Below are positions 16,740 to 23,195 of a DNA stretch of 23,195 bases, in pieces. Source of the stretch: Methanosphaera sp. SHI613 (GTDB lineage: Archaea > Methanobacteriota > Methanobacteria > Methanobacteriales > Methanobacteriaceae); NCBI GenBank assembly GCA_003266145.1, contig MVJJ01000077.1, forward strand, positions 10,153-33,347, written 5' to 3'. Position numbers and translations under genes: made by a program. Position 1 is the first letter of the stretch. Every line of letters starts with the position of its first letter. The notes beneath the pieces were generated by a model, which did not search any database, was not told the origin of the DNA, and was given only the letters and a program-made list of their open reading frames with translations.

Positions 16740-17342
16740 TTATAAATCTAATAATTGTTTTTTCTTTTGATTGAATTCCTCTTCGGAAATTATTCCATCT
16801 TCTTTCAATTCATAGTATCTTCTTATCTCGGACACTGGATCAAAATCATTATGTTCTGGTATTGGTCCTTCATCACTTTCCTGATTATCCATATCTGGTA
16901 CTTGTTGGAAATTATTTTCAGTATTAATTAATTTATTTGGATTTGTAACGTTTTTATTAGGATGAGGCATCATATCATTTCTTTTTGATTTGGTAAGCAG
17001 TTTATCCTGTTTTTGTCTTAAATCAAGCAATGTCTGATAAAATGCATTTAATTCATCATCATTATTATCTACCCCTGCCAGTACAAATTGTGAGCCTACA
17101 GCCCCCACAGAAAGCTTCGGTTCATTTATGAAGTTTCCCTTTTCATACTGTATCAAATTGATTTCATTGATAGGTATTACTACATTACTGTTGCCTTCAT
17201 ATGGCGTTAAAACCAGTTTATTGTTATCTATAATAGCGGAACATTTTCCTATGTTATTTACTTTAACTATTCCTACACCCTGTGCTTTTTCGATGTATGG
17301 AATTACTTTTGGACTTACTTGTATGCTACTAAATAAGGACAT
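16740..17342 (-). CDS. Unknown protein with PH-like N-terminus and C-terminal SHOCT motif
   Basis: A 200-residue protein of unknown function. The first ~115 residues alternate short beta strands (GVGIVKVNNIGKCSAIIDNN, KLVLTPYEG, VVIPINEINLIQYEKG, LSVGAVGSQFVLAG) and end in a helix, which suggests a PH-like or bPH fold. A polar linker rich in Asn, Lys and Pro follows (about 120-170). The end, RRYYELKEDGIISEEEFNQK and KKQLLDL, is a typical short C-terminal (SHOCT) motif thought to mediate oligomerisation. The start is ATG 17342, because GGTGAT (17346-17351) is the ribosome binding site; the ATG at 17363 lies inside rnz and has none. It sits 13 bases after rnz and 18 before rfcS, hence in one transcript with the clamp loader. 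No link to replication is visible in the sequence itself. Confidence 0.75.
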   Translation of the reverse strand: MSLFSSIQVSPKVIPYIEKAQGVGIVKVNNIGKCSAIIDNNKLVLTPYEGNSNVVIPINEINLIQYEKGNFINEPKLSVGAVGSQFVLAGVDNNDDELNAFYQTLLDLRQKQDKLLTKSKRNDMMPHPNKNVTNPNKLINTENNFQQVPDMDNQESDEGPIPEHNDFDPVSEIRRYYELKEDGIISEEEFNQKKKQLLDL

Positions 17343-17355
17343 TCTATCACCAATT

Positions 17356-18294
17356 CTATTCATTATTTATTATTTGAACTGCTTTTTTATTTTCTATTAT
17401 TACTGTCATGAAATCATGAGCATATACTGTATTTTCAAATATTTCTTTTGCTTCATTTAATAATTCATTTGAATCTGTGTATCTGTTTGAGATATGTGTT
17501 AATATTAATTGTTCAACATTTGCATCTTTTGCTATTCTTGCTGCATCTTCTGCTATGGTATGACCATTTTCTTCTGCTTTGTCAGCATATTTCTTGGAAA
17601 ATGTGGCTTCATGAATTAACAAATCAACGTCACGTGCAAATTCCACCATGGATTCCTGTGGAATTGTATCCCCACTGAAAACCATCTTCACACCCTTACG
17701 TGGAGGACCCAGAACTTGTTCTGGTTTGATTATAACCCCATCCAATTCGATTTCACATCCTGCCTGCAGTTGCCCAAATAATGGTCCTGGAGGAATATTT
17801 AACTCCAAAGCTTTGGCTTTTAGGAATTTTGGTTGTCTTATTTCCTCTATCATATAAGCGTAATTTGTTACAGTATGTTTCATCTTCCTTGCCTTTACAA
17901 CAAAATCATCTTGCTCATATAGTACTGAATCATCATCGGTTATACTATGTGTAATAATCTCATAGTTAATCGCTGAAAAGCCTAGCTTCTTGATATGCTC
18001 TAGCAACTCATCGATTCCTTCAGGCCCATATATGTTCAAGGGCCTTGTTCTACCCCTGAAAGCTAGGGACTGTATTAATCCCGGAAGACCCAATATATGA
18101 TCACCATGAAGATGTGTAATATAGATATCATCTATTTTCATCGGACTAATTTGAGCATACATCATCTGTTTTTGTGTTGCTTCCCCACAGTCAAATAAGA
18201 CCATACGATTGGATACTTTGATTACTATTGAAGTATGGTTTCTTTTTCTTGTAGGGATTGCTGATGCAGTGCCTAAAAATGTTAATTCTATAAT
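17356..18294 (-). CDS. rnz: Ribonuclease Z (tRNA 3'-processing endonuclease), non-canonical start
   Basis: Cuts the 3' trailer of pre-tRNAs; a metallo-beta-lactamase enzyme. The zinc motif THLHGDHILGLPGL, the VFSGDT strand, HEATFS and the late LTHISNRY are all present. The conserved family N-terminus is fully encoded upstream of the first ATG: IELTFLGTASAIPTRKRN begins at 18291. Yet between the in-frame stop at 18312-18310 and the ATG at 18204 there is no ATG, GTG, TTG or CTG codon. The first ATG would delete the first beta strands, which is implausible. ATT at 18294 (product MIELTFLGT, 312 residues, 8 bases after GGGG at 18303-18306) or ATA at 18291 (311 residues) are the candidates; I place the start at 18294. 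The gene leads the rnz/SHOCT/rfcS/rfcL operon. A sequencing error or start mutation is the alternative. Confidence 0.88.
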   Translation of the reverse strand: MIELTFLGTASAIPTRKRNHTSIVIKVSNRMVLFDCGEATQKQMMYAQISPMKIDDIYITHLHGDHILGLPGLIQSLAFRGRTRPLNIYGPEGIDELLEHIKKLGFSAINYEIITHSITDDDSVLYEQDDFVVKARKMKHTVTNYAYMIEEIRQPKFLKAKALELNIPPGPLFGQLQAGCEIELDGVIIKPEQVLGPPRKGVKMVFSGDTIPQESMVEFARDVDLLIHEATFSKKYADKAEENGHTIAEDAARIAKDANVEQLILTHISNRYTDSNELLNEAKEIFENTVYAHDFMTVIIENKKAVQIINNE

Positions 18295-18333
18295 ATATAC
18301 AACCCCACATTATTAGTTAATTAAAATATTACA

Positions 18334-18347
18334 CTATATTATATATC
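18334..18347 (-). promoter_or_regulatory. TATA-like element of the rnz-rfc operon
   Basis: On the minus strand GATATATAATATAG lies 40-53 bases before the inferred rnz start. Transcription would begin near 18312, leaving a leader of about 15-20 bases that just includes the GGGG box. Confidence 0.4.
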
Positions 18348-18520
18348 TTTATAACATTAGTTATTTAATTTTTAAGAATATTTTTTCCGCTATACTTATG
18401 ATTGCTATTATTATACTAAAAGGAAATTATAATCCAATAGGCCCCATCACGACAAAATACATTTTTTGGATATCTTTTTATCAAGGAAATGATAACAAAT
18501 AATTACTAATTGTATTCATA
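18348..18520. other. Divergent intergenic region between rnz and nadC
   Basis: The 265-base space 18295-18559 holds the two divergent promoters at its ends. The central part is AT-rich except for a more GC-rich CCAATAGGCCCCATCACG around 18433-18450. I see no gene, RNA or clear repeat in it. Confidence 0.3.
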
Positions 18521-18533
18521 AATATATTATATG
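18521..18533 (+). promoter_or_regulatory. TATA-like element of nadC
   Basis: AATATATTATATG lies 27-39 bases before the TTG start codon, so the transcript would begin very close to the GGGGAG box, giving a short leader. Confidence 0.4.
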
Positions 18534-18559
18534 ATAATATTATTTTAGGGGAGTTACGA

Positions 18560-19402
18560 TTGACAATTTTTAGTGATAATAGGATTATTGAAAATGTTTA
18601 TGACGATATTGGATTTGAAGACATCACCACCAACAGTTTAGTAAGCGATGAAAAGTGGGCCCAAGCGGAAATCATAGCTAAAGAAGATGGAATTCTGGCA
18701 GGGATGGATGTTGCCCATTATATTATTGATAACTTTGGATTGAATATCTCTTCCAGTTTTTTAGATGGAGATTCAATAAGTAAAGGTGATGTCATTCTAG
18801 AATTTGAAGGTCGTGCCAGAGATATTCTTGTCGTTGAACGTAGCATATTGAATTATTTAATGCACCTTAGCGGAATTGCCACTTGCGTATATGATACTTG
18901 CCAAAGGGTTAAAGAAGTAAATCCGAATGTCCGTGTTGCATGTACCAGAAAAACAACACCTGGTCTTCAAAAACTTGAAAAGAAAGCTGTAGAAATTGGT
19001 GGTGGAGATACTCATCGTTTTAAATTGGATGATTGCGTTTTGATTAAGGACAATCATATTCAGGTTGTCGGTGGTGTGATAGATGCCATTGAAATAGCAA
19101 AATCCAAGGTTAGCTTTACCAAGAAGATTGAAATTGAAGTAGAGGATTTGGATAATGCCGTCAGGGCAGCTATGTTCGGTGCAGATATTGTAATGCTGGA
19201 CAATATGACACCTCCACAGATAGAAGAAGTATTGACTACCCTTAAAGAGCGCAGACTTAGAGATGATGTTCTGATTGAAGTCAGCGGCGGTATTAATCCG
19301 GAGAATATATTGGACTATGCCAAATTGGAGGTTGATGTTATCTCCAGCGGTTTTATTACTAACAGTACCAAATCATTGGATTTGAGTTTGAATATATTAT
19401 AA
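18560..19402 (+). CDS. nadC: Nicotinate-nucleotide pyrophosphorylase (quinolinate phosphoribosyltransferase)
   Basis: Converts quinolinate and PRPP to nicotinate mononucleotide in de novo NAD synthesis. The 280-residue length is normal. Visible motifs are EDGILAGMDVA, the RSILNYLMHLSGIAT helix, the catalytic VACTRKTTPGLQKLEKKAV, GGGDTHRFKLDDCVLIKDNHI, EIEVEDLDN, DIVMLDNMTP and IEVSGGINPENI, together the full active site. The start codon is TTG at 18560, preceded by AGGGGAG (18547-18553) with a 6-base spacer; the first in-frame ATG is at codon 49, inside the conserved N-terminal domain. It stands alone, divergent from rnz; nadA and nadB are not in the window. Confidence 0.95.
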   Translation: MTIFSDNRIIENVYDDIGFEDITTNSLVSDEKWAQAEIIAKEDGILAGMDVAHYIIDNFGLNISSSFLDGDSISKGDVILEFEGRARDILVVERSILNYLMHLSGIATCVYDTCQRVKEVNPNVRVACTRKTTPGLQKLEKKAVEIGGGDTHRFKLDDCVLIKDNHIQVVGGVIDAIEIAKSKVSFTKKIEIEVEDLDNAVRAAMFGADIVMLDNMTPPQIEEVLTTLKERRLRDDVLIEVSGGINPENILDYAKLEVDVISSGFITNSTKSLDLSLNIL

Positions 19403-19403
19403 A

Positions 19404-19429
19404 TTTTTTTTAACCACCTCTATTTTTTT
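19404..19429 (+). terminator. Double T-tract terminator after nadC
   Basis: Two T-runs, eight at 19404-19411 and seven at 19423-19429, follow the nadC stop within 30 bases. No strong stem precedes them. Confidence 0.5.
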
Positions 19430-19727
19430 ATGCTATCTATCGAATTATCAGAGTACCTGTATAAATTTAAATTATTAAGTATATACATCTATCCGTCATG
19501 AGAAAAAAATTAAATTTTGTAAGAATACTATTAAGCATATACAAGTTATAATGGATTATAAGATATACTTCTATTACAAACTATAAAATAATGAGTTAGA
19601 AAAGTAAAAATATGCGAACATTTATTAATTAATAATATCATAAATAATTATATGAATTAATAGTATATTCTTATAATCAATAAAATATCACTAATTGATT
19701 CGCCAATAAAATAATCGAGGTAAAAAT
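19430..19727 (+). promoter_or_regulatory. Long upstream region of the acidic histone-like gene, with a near-identical direct repeat
   Basis: No gene is visible in this interval. ATTAAGTATATACA (19474-19487) recurs as ATTAAGCATATACA (19530-19543), one mismatch in 14, starts 56 bp apart; a looser third form (ATTATAAGATATAC) lies near 19555. TATA-like stretches closer to the gene occur around 19646-19655 and 19661-19670. The repeats could be regulator sites, or chance in AT-rich DNA. A good GAGGT ribosome binding site (19717-19721) ends the region. Confidence 0.3.
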
Positions 19728-20189
19728 ATGGTAGATAACGAAGAAAACTTTAATGAAGAAATGGAAGTAGAAAGTACTGAAGAATATGTTGAAGATGAAG
19801 AAAACTTCGAAAGTGAAGAATATACTGAAGACGATGAAAAATTACCATTTGCTAAAGCTGAAGTTGTACGTCTAATGAAAGAACACCTAGACGATGACAA
19901 AATGATCAGAGAACGTGTTAAAGTTGAAATGAACAAATTCCTTGGTGAAGTATTAGCAAACGTATGTAAACAATTAAACGAATACCCATATTCAACCGTT
20001 GAATATGAAATGTTAAAAGAATCAACATACCCATACACTAATATTGAAAGAATAAACGAAGAAAAAATCAGAATACTAAAACACTTAGACGCTATAAAAG
20101 CAGATTGTGATGCTTTAAGTATGGACGTAAAAGCAACGCTAAAAATTAACGATAAACCAGACACTTCTGATGAAGACGATTTATTCTAA
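19728..20189 (+). CDS. Small acidic protein with a possible histone-like fold
   Basis: A 153-residue protein of unknown function. Residues 1-38 are an acidic tail, mostly Glu, Asp and Asn. From residue 39, LPFAKAEVVRLMKEH resembles the first helix of archaeal histones (LPIAPIGRIIKDA in HMfB). A long amphipathic helix follows (RERVKVEMNKFLGEVLANVC), then YSTVEYEMLKES, which parallels the histone loop RKTIKAEDIELA. The last third is a further helix, probably coiled coil, and the protein ends in acidic DEDDLF. The match is by eye only and partial; a non-histone helical protein is possible. The ATG has a GAGGT box 6 bases upstream. Codons ending in C for Asn, Tyr, Phe and Asp are more frequent than in neighbouring genes, which suggests high expression. 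It is transcribed alone, followed by a T-tract. Confidence 0.7.
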   Translation: MVDNEENFNEEMEVESTEEYVEDEENFESEEYTEDDEKLPFAKAEVVRLMKEHLDDDKMIRERVKVEMNKFLGEVLANVCKQLNEYPYSTVEYEMLKESTYPYTNIERINEEKIRILKHLDAIKADCDALSMDVKATLKINDKPDTSDEDDLF

Positions 20190-20215
20190 GACATTTACTT
20201 AAACCCCTTAACACA

Positions 20216-20222
20216 TTTTTTT
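20216..20222 (+). terminator. T-tract terminator after the histone-like gene
   Basis: Seven T lie 26 bases after the stop codon, following CCCCTTAACACA. It separates this gene from the transporter gene that starts 127 bases further on. Confidence 0.45.
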
Positions 20223-20349
20223 AAAATCATTATTTTCTAAGCATTAGACATGGTAATTTATCAATAAATCCCTTTTCACTTTCTTAGTTACAAATTTTTT
20301 TAAATTTCAATATACAAATAGTATATTATAATTATTTTGGTAAGATTAA

Positions 20350-21285
20350 ATGAGAAGTAGTATAGAAAGAATACCTATTTCCATTGGAGGAGTTATCCTT
20401 GGTATTACTGCAATGGGTAACCTATTATATGATTACATAAGTTACAGTCGTGAGATATGCGGAATAATAGCAATCTTATTAACTGCATTGGTAGTGCTTA
20501 AGTTAATTTATTATCCAAAATACTTCAAAGAGGATTTGAACAATCCAATACTTGCAAGTATCATCGCAACGTTTTCAATGGCTTTGATGCTGATAGCAAA
20601 TTATATATCACCATATATCGGATTAGAAATTTCATATTACATTTGGATTTTTGCAATACTGCTGCATATTTTCTTCCTGATTAATTACATATATAAATTT
20701 GTACTGCATTTTAAACTAGAAAACTATACTGCAGGAAGTTTTGTCGTATTTGCAGGTGTTCAAATGATTGCAATTACCGCGCCGGTATTCAATCAGGAAT
20801 ATCTAGGGAGCATAGCATTTTACTTTAGTTTCATATGTGTTGTATTGGTATTCCTGGTAGTATGTTACCGATATTTAAAGATACCTGTAGCAGGACCAGT
20901 TAAACCAATTATTGGAGTATACGGTGCACCATTCAGTTTATGTGCTGTAGGATACTTATCTTCAGTCACTCCTATAAACACACTCTTTGCCGCATCAATG
21001 TATATGATTACGAAAATTTTATACATCATGATATTATACAAATTCATATCATATATAAAATATCCGTTATATCCGACATATGCTGCTTATACATTTCCTG
21101 TCGTGATTAATGCAGTGACAACGCTTAAGCTAATGAATCATTTCAATGATATCGGATTAAATACTCCTTTAATGGAAATAGAATTAATTATAGAAATAGT
21201 AATATCAATTTTATTAGTAGCTTATGTGTTAAGATATTTCTTAATAGTCATATTCGAAATAGAAAGAAGAGAGATGAATATTTAG
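20350..21285 (+). CDS. TDT/TehA-like ten-helix membrane transporter
   Basis: A 311-residue integral membrane protein with ten predicted hydrophobic helices and almost no extramembrane domain. The opening RIPISIGGVILGITAMGNLL, the PIIGVYGAPFSLCAVGYLSS segment and the regular pairing of helices fit the TehA/SLAC1 (tellurite-resistance/dicarboxylate transporter) family of anion channels and transporters. Substrate cannot be read from sequence; dicarboxylates, sulfite or another anion are family options. The ATG at 20350 has only a weak GGTAAG box. A TATA-like ATAGTATATTATAATT lies 15-35 bases upstream, so the mRNA may have a very short leader. The gene is convergent with the nitroreductase gene. 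Confidence 0.75.
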   Translation: MRSSIERIPISIGGVILGITAMGNLLYDYISYSREICGIIAILLTALVVLKLIYYPKYFKEDLNNPILASIIATFSMALMLIANYISPYIGLEISYYIWIFAILLHIFFLINYIYKFVLHFKLENYTAGSFVVFAGVQMIAITAPVFNQEYLGSIAFYFSFICVVLVFLVVCYRYLKIPVAGPVKPIIGVYGAPFSLCAVGYLSSVTPINTLFAASMYMITKILYIMILYKFISYIKYPLYPTYAAYTFPVVINAVTTLKLMNHFNDIGLNTPLMEIELIIEIVISILLVAYVLRYFLIVIFEIERREMNI

Positions 21286-21303
21286 CTTCTCTACTTTCAA
21301 TAC

Positions 21304-21319
21304 TTTTTTTAAAACAAAA
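21304..21319. terminator. Bidirectional terminator between the transporter and nitroreductase genes
   Basis: Seven T on the plus strand (21304-21310) and five T on the minus strand (21315-21319) lie within a 35-base convergent gap, so one short stretch can end both transcripts. Confidence 0.4.
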
Positions 21320-21320
21320 A

Positions 21321-21827
21321 TTAAATGAATTCTACCAATTCGTCTATTTTTTTACGAGTCGTAGGTCTAGGTTCTGCATTAGGATAACCGAGAGGTGTCA
21401 AAAGAACACATCTTTGATTATCATCCAACTTTAAGAAGTCATTCATGACCTCTTCATGAAATGCTGCTATATAACATGTTCCAAGACCTAATTCTGTTGC
21501 CTCTAAAATGATATGATCCATTACAATCGTAGCGTCGATTTCCGCTATGTTCTTGCCATCCCACTTTCTTGTCCATGCATCATCATAATTTGCAACAACA
21601 GCCAATATCAATGGCGCTTCAAAAAACCAATCCCAAGAGGCTACATCCCGTAGTTTTTCTTCATGTTTTTTGGTATCGATGACATATATTTTAAAAGCCT
21701 GTGCATTTACACCAGTAGGCGCTATTTGAGCGGCCTTTAAAACTTTATCCAATTTTTCTTTTTCAACTTCCTTATCCAAATATCCACGTACACTGTATCT
21801 TTTTTCCATAGCTTCCAATACATTCAT
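21321..21827 (-). CDS. Nitroreductase-family flavoprotein
   Basis: A short (168-residue) FMN-dependent oxidoreductase of the nitroreductase superfamily. The N-terminal EAMEKRYSVRGYLDKEVEKEK contains the FMN-phosphate Arg/Ser cluster; AAQIAPTGVNAQAFKIYV follows, and ELGLGTCYIAAF supplies the second flavin-binding turn. The C-terminal LTPLGYPNAEPRPTTRKKIDELV is typical. Natural substrate unknown. Three in-frame ATGs lie at 21839, 21836 and 21827; I choose 21827, since AGGATGAT at 21835-21842 gives a 7-base spacer, but a start up to four codons earlier is possible. It starts 1 base after the ZPR1 stop, the last gene of a tight operon. Confidence 0.87.
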   Translation of the reverse strand: MNVLEAMEKRYSVRGYLDKEVEKEKLDKVLKAAQIAPTGVNAQAFKIYVIDTKKHEEKLRDVASWDWFFEAPLILAVVANYDDAWTRKWDGKNIAEIDATIVMDHIILEATELGLGTCYIAAFHEEVMNDFLKLDDNQRCVLLTPLGYPNAEPRPTTRKKIDELVEFI

Positions 21828-21828
21828 C

Positions 21829-22437
21829 TTACTCATCATCCTGATTTATTGTAGTAAAACCTGTTTTTAGAAGTGAAACTTCCTCTTCTGTTAATTTTTC
21901 ATAGCTTGCATCATCATCATCGATTACACTGTTTCCGAATGGGTCTTCCAATATCATCAATGTTTCCAATTCACCCATCCTTATGTTGGTAATCAACTCA
22001 ATTATATTCAATGCATTTTCCTGAACATCAGCATCTATATTGTCACCTTCCAGTTTAATTGCCCGTACAACGGCCTGTTCAAACCTTGAAAGAATACCCT
22101 CTACATTTGATACGTATCCCTGGGATTTTGGTCCAGGTTCTACTTTTAATCCTAGTTCAGGTATTGTTATCGTAGCAGTTTGACTTTTTGCAACACGTGA
22201 ACTTAACTTATCACTGTTTATTTTTAGCGTATAACGTGAAGGTTCGTTTTGTTCTAATGAGATATTGTCGGATTCCTGATATCCACAATTTGTACAATAA
22301 ACTGAAGTTTCAAGGATATCACCGAAATAAGGTATGTTTTCGGTTATGTTCTTAACTTCCAATGTATTTTTAGAGTGACATACCGGACAATCCGATAACA
22401 TTACATCCGGTTGTTTAAGATTTTCTTCATCAAACAT
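21829..22437 (-). CDS. Archaeal ZPR1-type zinc-finger protein
   Basis: A 202-residue single-module relative of eukaryotic ZPR1, which in yeast assists folding of elongation factor eEF1A; the archaeal role is inferred only. The four-cysteine zinc finger is seen as DCPVCHSKN and YCTNCGYQE near residues 16 and 48. It is followed by the ZPR1 beta domain (ITIPELGLKVEPGPKSQGYVSNVEGIL) and an acidic C-terminus. A frame opens at 22452, but GGGGAG at 22445-22450, overlapping the stop of the kinase gene, lies 7 bases before the ATG at 22437 (MFDEENLKQPD), which is chosen. The gap to the upstream gene is 4 bases, so the two are translationally coupled. Confidence 0.9.
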   Translation of the reverse strand: MFDEENLKQPDVMLSDCPVCHSKNTLEVKNITENIPYFGDILETSVYCTNCGYQESDNISLEQNEPSRYTLKINSDKLSSRVAKSQTATITIPELGLKVEPGPKSQGYVSNVEGILSRFEQAVVRAIKLEGDNIDADVQENALNIIELITNIRMGELETLMILEDPFGNSVIDDDDASYEKLTEEEVSLLKTGFTTINQDDE

Positions 22438-22441
22438 TGTT

Positions 22442-23195
22442 TTACTCCCCATAACTTCTCAATAACTTTTCATCATACAACAAACCGTTCTCTTTTAGTT
22501 CATTTATGATTTTATTTAATTTATCCTCATCCGGTGCACATATAGTATGACTATGGACATTATTGGATAAATTATACAATGTTTCTAAGGATTGCTTATC
22601 CTTAGGGTCATTATGAATTTGATATAAAAATTTCTTTGTATTTTCATCATCATCATAATTTGATATCGTTCTTTTCAATGGTTCTTTAAATTCTGGTATA
22701 TAATAAGATATGTCTGTAATCCTTCCACCATATTTGGTAATTATTTTCCGTTCAAGGTCTATTTGTTCTACTGTATGCTTTAGGAATACTTCCTTATGGA
22801 CTTCATTGATATATTGCATTATTTTAGTTACTGCCTTATTCATGTCAGAATTATTTATAACCGGAACATTTAACTTATTGGCTTTTTTGATTAAGTCATC
22901 GTTTATTACCCTGTTTTCTTCAAAGTAATCCAATTGTTTTCCGCCACGTTTAATTTCAATTGCTCTTTTAATAAAACGTTTTTGATGTTCCTCACGATCT
23001 ATTGTCAATATAAAAAATGCTACATTTGCATCATCTGCGAATTGTTCCACATCGATTAGGCCGGGAATTAGATGTACTCCCTCTATTACAATCGAATCGT
23101 TGTCTTTGATTGAACGTTTGATTACATTTTCTATTGCTGGAATAACAAAGGATGCATGCTCTTCAAAACCCGCTTCGATTAATTTATTCTTATCG
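22442..23195 (-). CDS. 2-phosphoglycerate kinase, 3' part (runs off the window)
   Basis: Phosphorylates 2-phosphoglycerate to 2,3-bisphosphoglycerate, the first step to cyclic 2,3-diphosphoglycerate, the solute of Methanobacteriales. The frame stays open to the window edge, so 251 C-terminal residues are seen and the ATP-cone and Walker A parts lie outside. GFEEHASFVIPAIENVIKRS and DSIVIEGVHLIPGLID are characteristic of the family, followed by AFFILTIDREEHQKRFIKRA. A GTG at 23050 is only an internal Val. After the kinase core (about VINNSDMNKAVTKIMQYINE) a further ~115 residues follow (GGRITDISYYIPEFKEPLKR to LLRSYGE), longer than I expect for this family. First visible gene of an operon with ZPR1 and the nitroreductase. 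Confidence 0.85.
   Translation of the reverse strand, partial: DKNKLIEAGFEEHASFVIPAIENVIKRSIKDNDSIVIEGVHLIPGLIDVEQFADDANVAFFILTIDREEHQKRFIKRAIEIKRGGKQLDYFEENRVINDDLIKKANKLNVPVINNSDMNKAVTKIMQYINEVHKEVFLKHTVEQIDLERKIITKYGGRITDISYYIPEFKEPLKRTISNYDDDENTKKFLYQIHNDPKDKQSLETLYNLSNNVHSHTICAPDEDKLNKIINELKENGLLYDEKLLRSYGE

Noticed and set aside
17343..17363. Upstream ATG giving the PH/SHOCT-like protein seven extra residues
   Set aside because: It lies within the end of rnz without a ribosome binding site, while GGTGAT correctly precedes the ATG at 17342.
19691..20164. Minus-strand frame of 157 residues overlapping the histone-like gene
   Set aside because: Its Ser/Leu/Phe-rich sequence is the reverse of GAA/GAT codons. 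The plus frame has a good ribosome binding site, codon bias and a plausible fold.
1..23195. CRISPR arrays, tRNA or rRNA genes, inteins in rfcS/rfcL
   Set aside because: No regularly spaced repeats, no cloverleaf or TTCRANYC-type segments and no rRNA-like GC-rich blocks were seen; both rfc genes run without insertion through their P-loop regions.

Overview
The window reads as a chromosome segment of a low-GC methanogenic archaeon of the Methanobacteriales. The best match is the genus Methanosphaera, which I infer from gene content and the very AT-rich sequence, not from a search. Archaeal markers include both replication factor C subunits with a PCNA-binding tail, a 4-HFC-P synthase of methanofuran synthesis (MfnB), an archaeal ZPR1 protein, a 2-phosphoglycerate kinase (cyclic 2,3-diphosphoglycerate pathway of Methanobacteriales), an archaeal RNase Z and a very large beta-helix adhesin-like surface protein. 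Ribosome binding sites of the GGAGGTGAT type are clear and allow several starts to be refined.

Layout. 1-1257 (+): an orphan AAA/STAND-like ATPase with a C-terminal winged helix. 1258-1831: no intact gene, but a possible decayed SHOCT-type gene on the minus strand. 1832-4105 (-): guaB and mfnB. 4214-6889 (-): a CitG-family gene, pheS and a 49-residue coiled-coil protein directly after pheS; their promoter carries a perfect 16-bp palindrome. 7228-9094 (-): speB then hemB. 9322-13929 (-): the 1535-residue adhesin. 14175-18294 (-): an information-processing operon of rnz, an unknown PH/SHOCT-like gene, rfcS and rfcL. 18560-19402 (+): nadC, divergent from rnz. 19728-20189 (+): a small acidic protein whose centre resembles a histone fold. 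20350-21285 (+): a ten-helix TDT/TehA-like transporter. 21321-23195 (-): 2-phosphoglycerate kinase (5' end outside the window), ZPR1 and a nitroreductase, tightly packed.

Most of the window is housekeeping: purine synthesis (guaB), methanofuran (mfnB), tetrapyrrole (hemB), polyamine (speB), NAD (nadC), translation (pheS), tRNA maturation (rnz) and clamp loading (rfcS/rfcL). The parts worth a second look are the RNase Z gene without any ATG/GTG/TTG start before its conserved N-terminus, the acidic-tailed histone-like protein, the short coding sequence behind pheS, the palindrome upstream of the citG-like gene, the PH/SHOCT-like protein inside the RFC operon, and the duplicated, apparently unanchored adhesin. 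I see no tRNA, rRNA, CRISPR array, intact insertion sequence or complete defence island.
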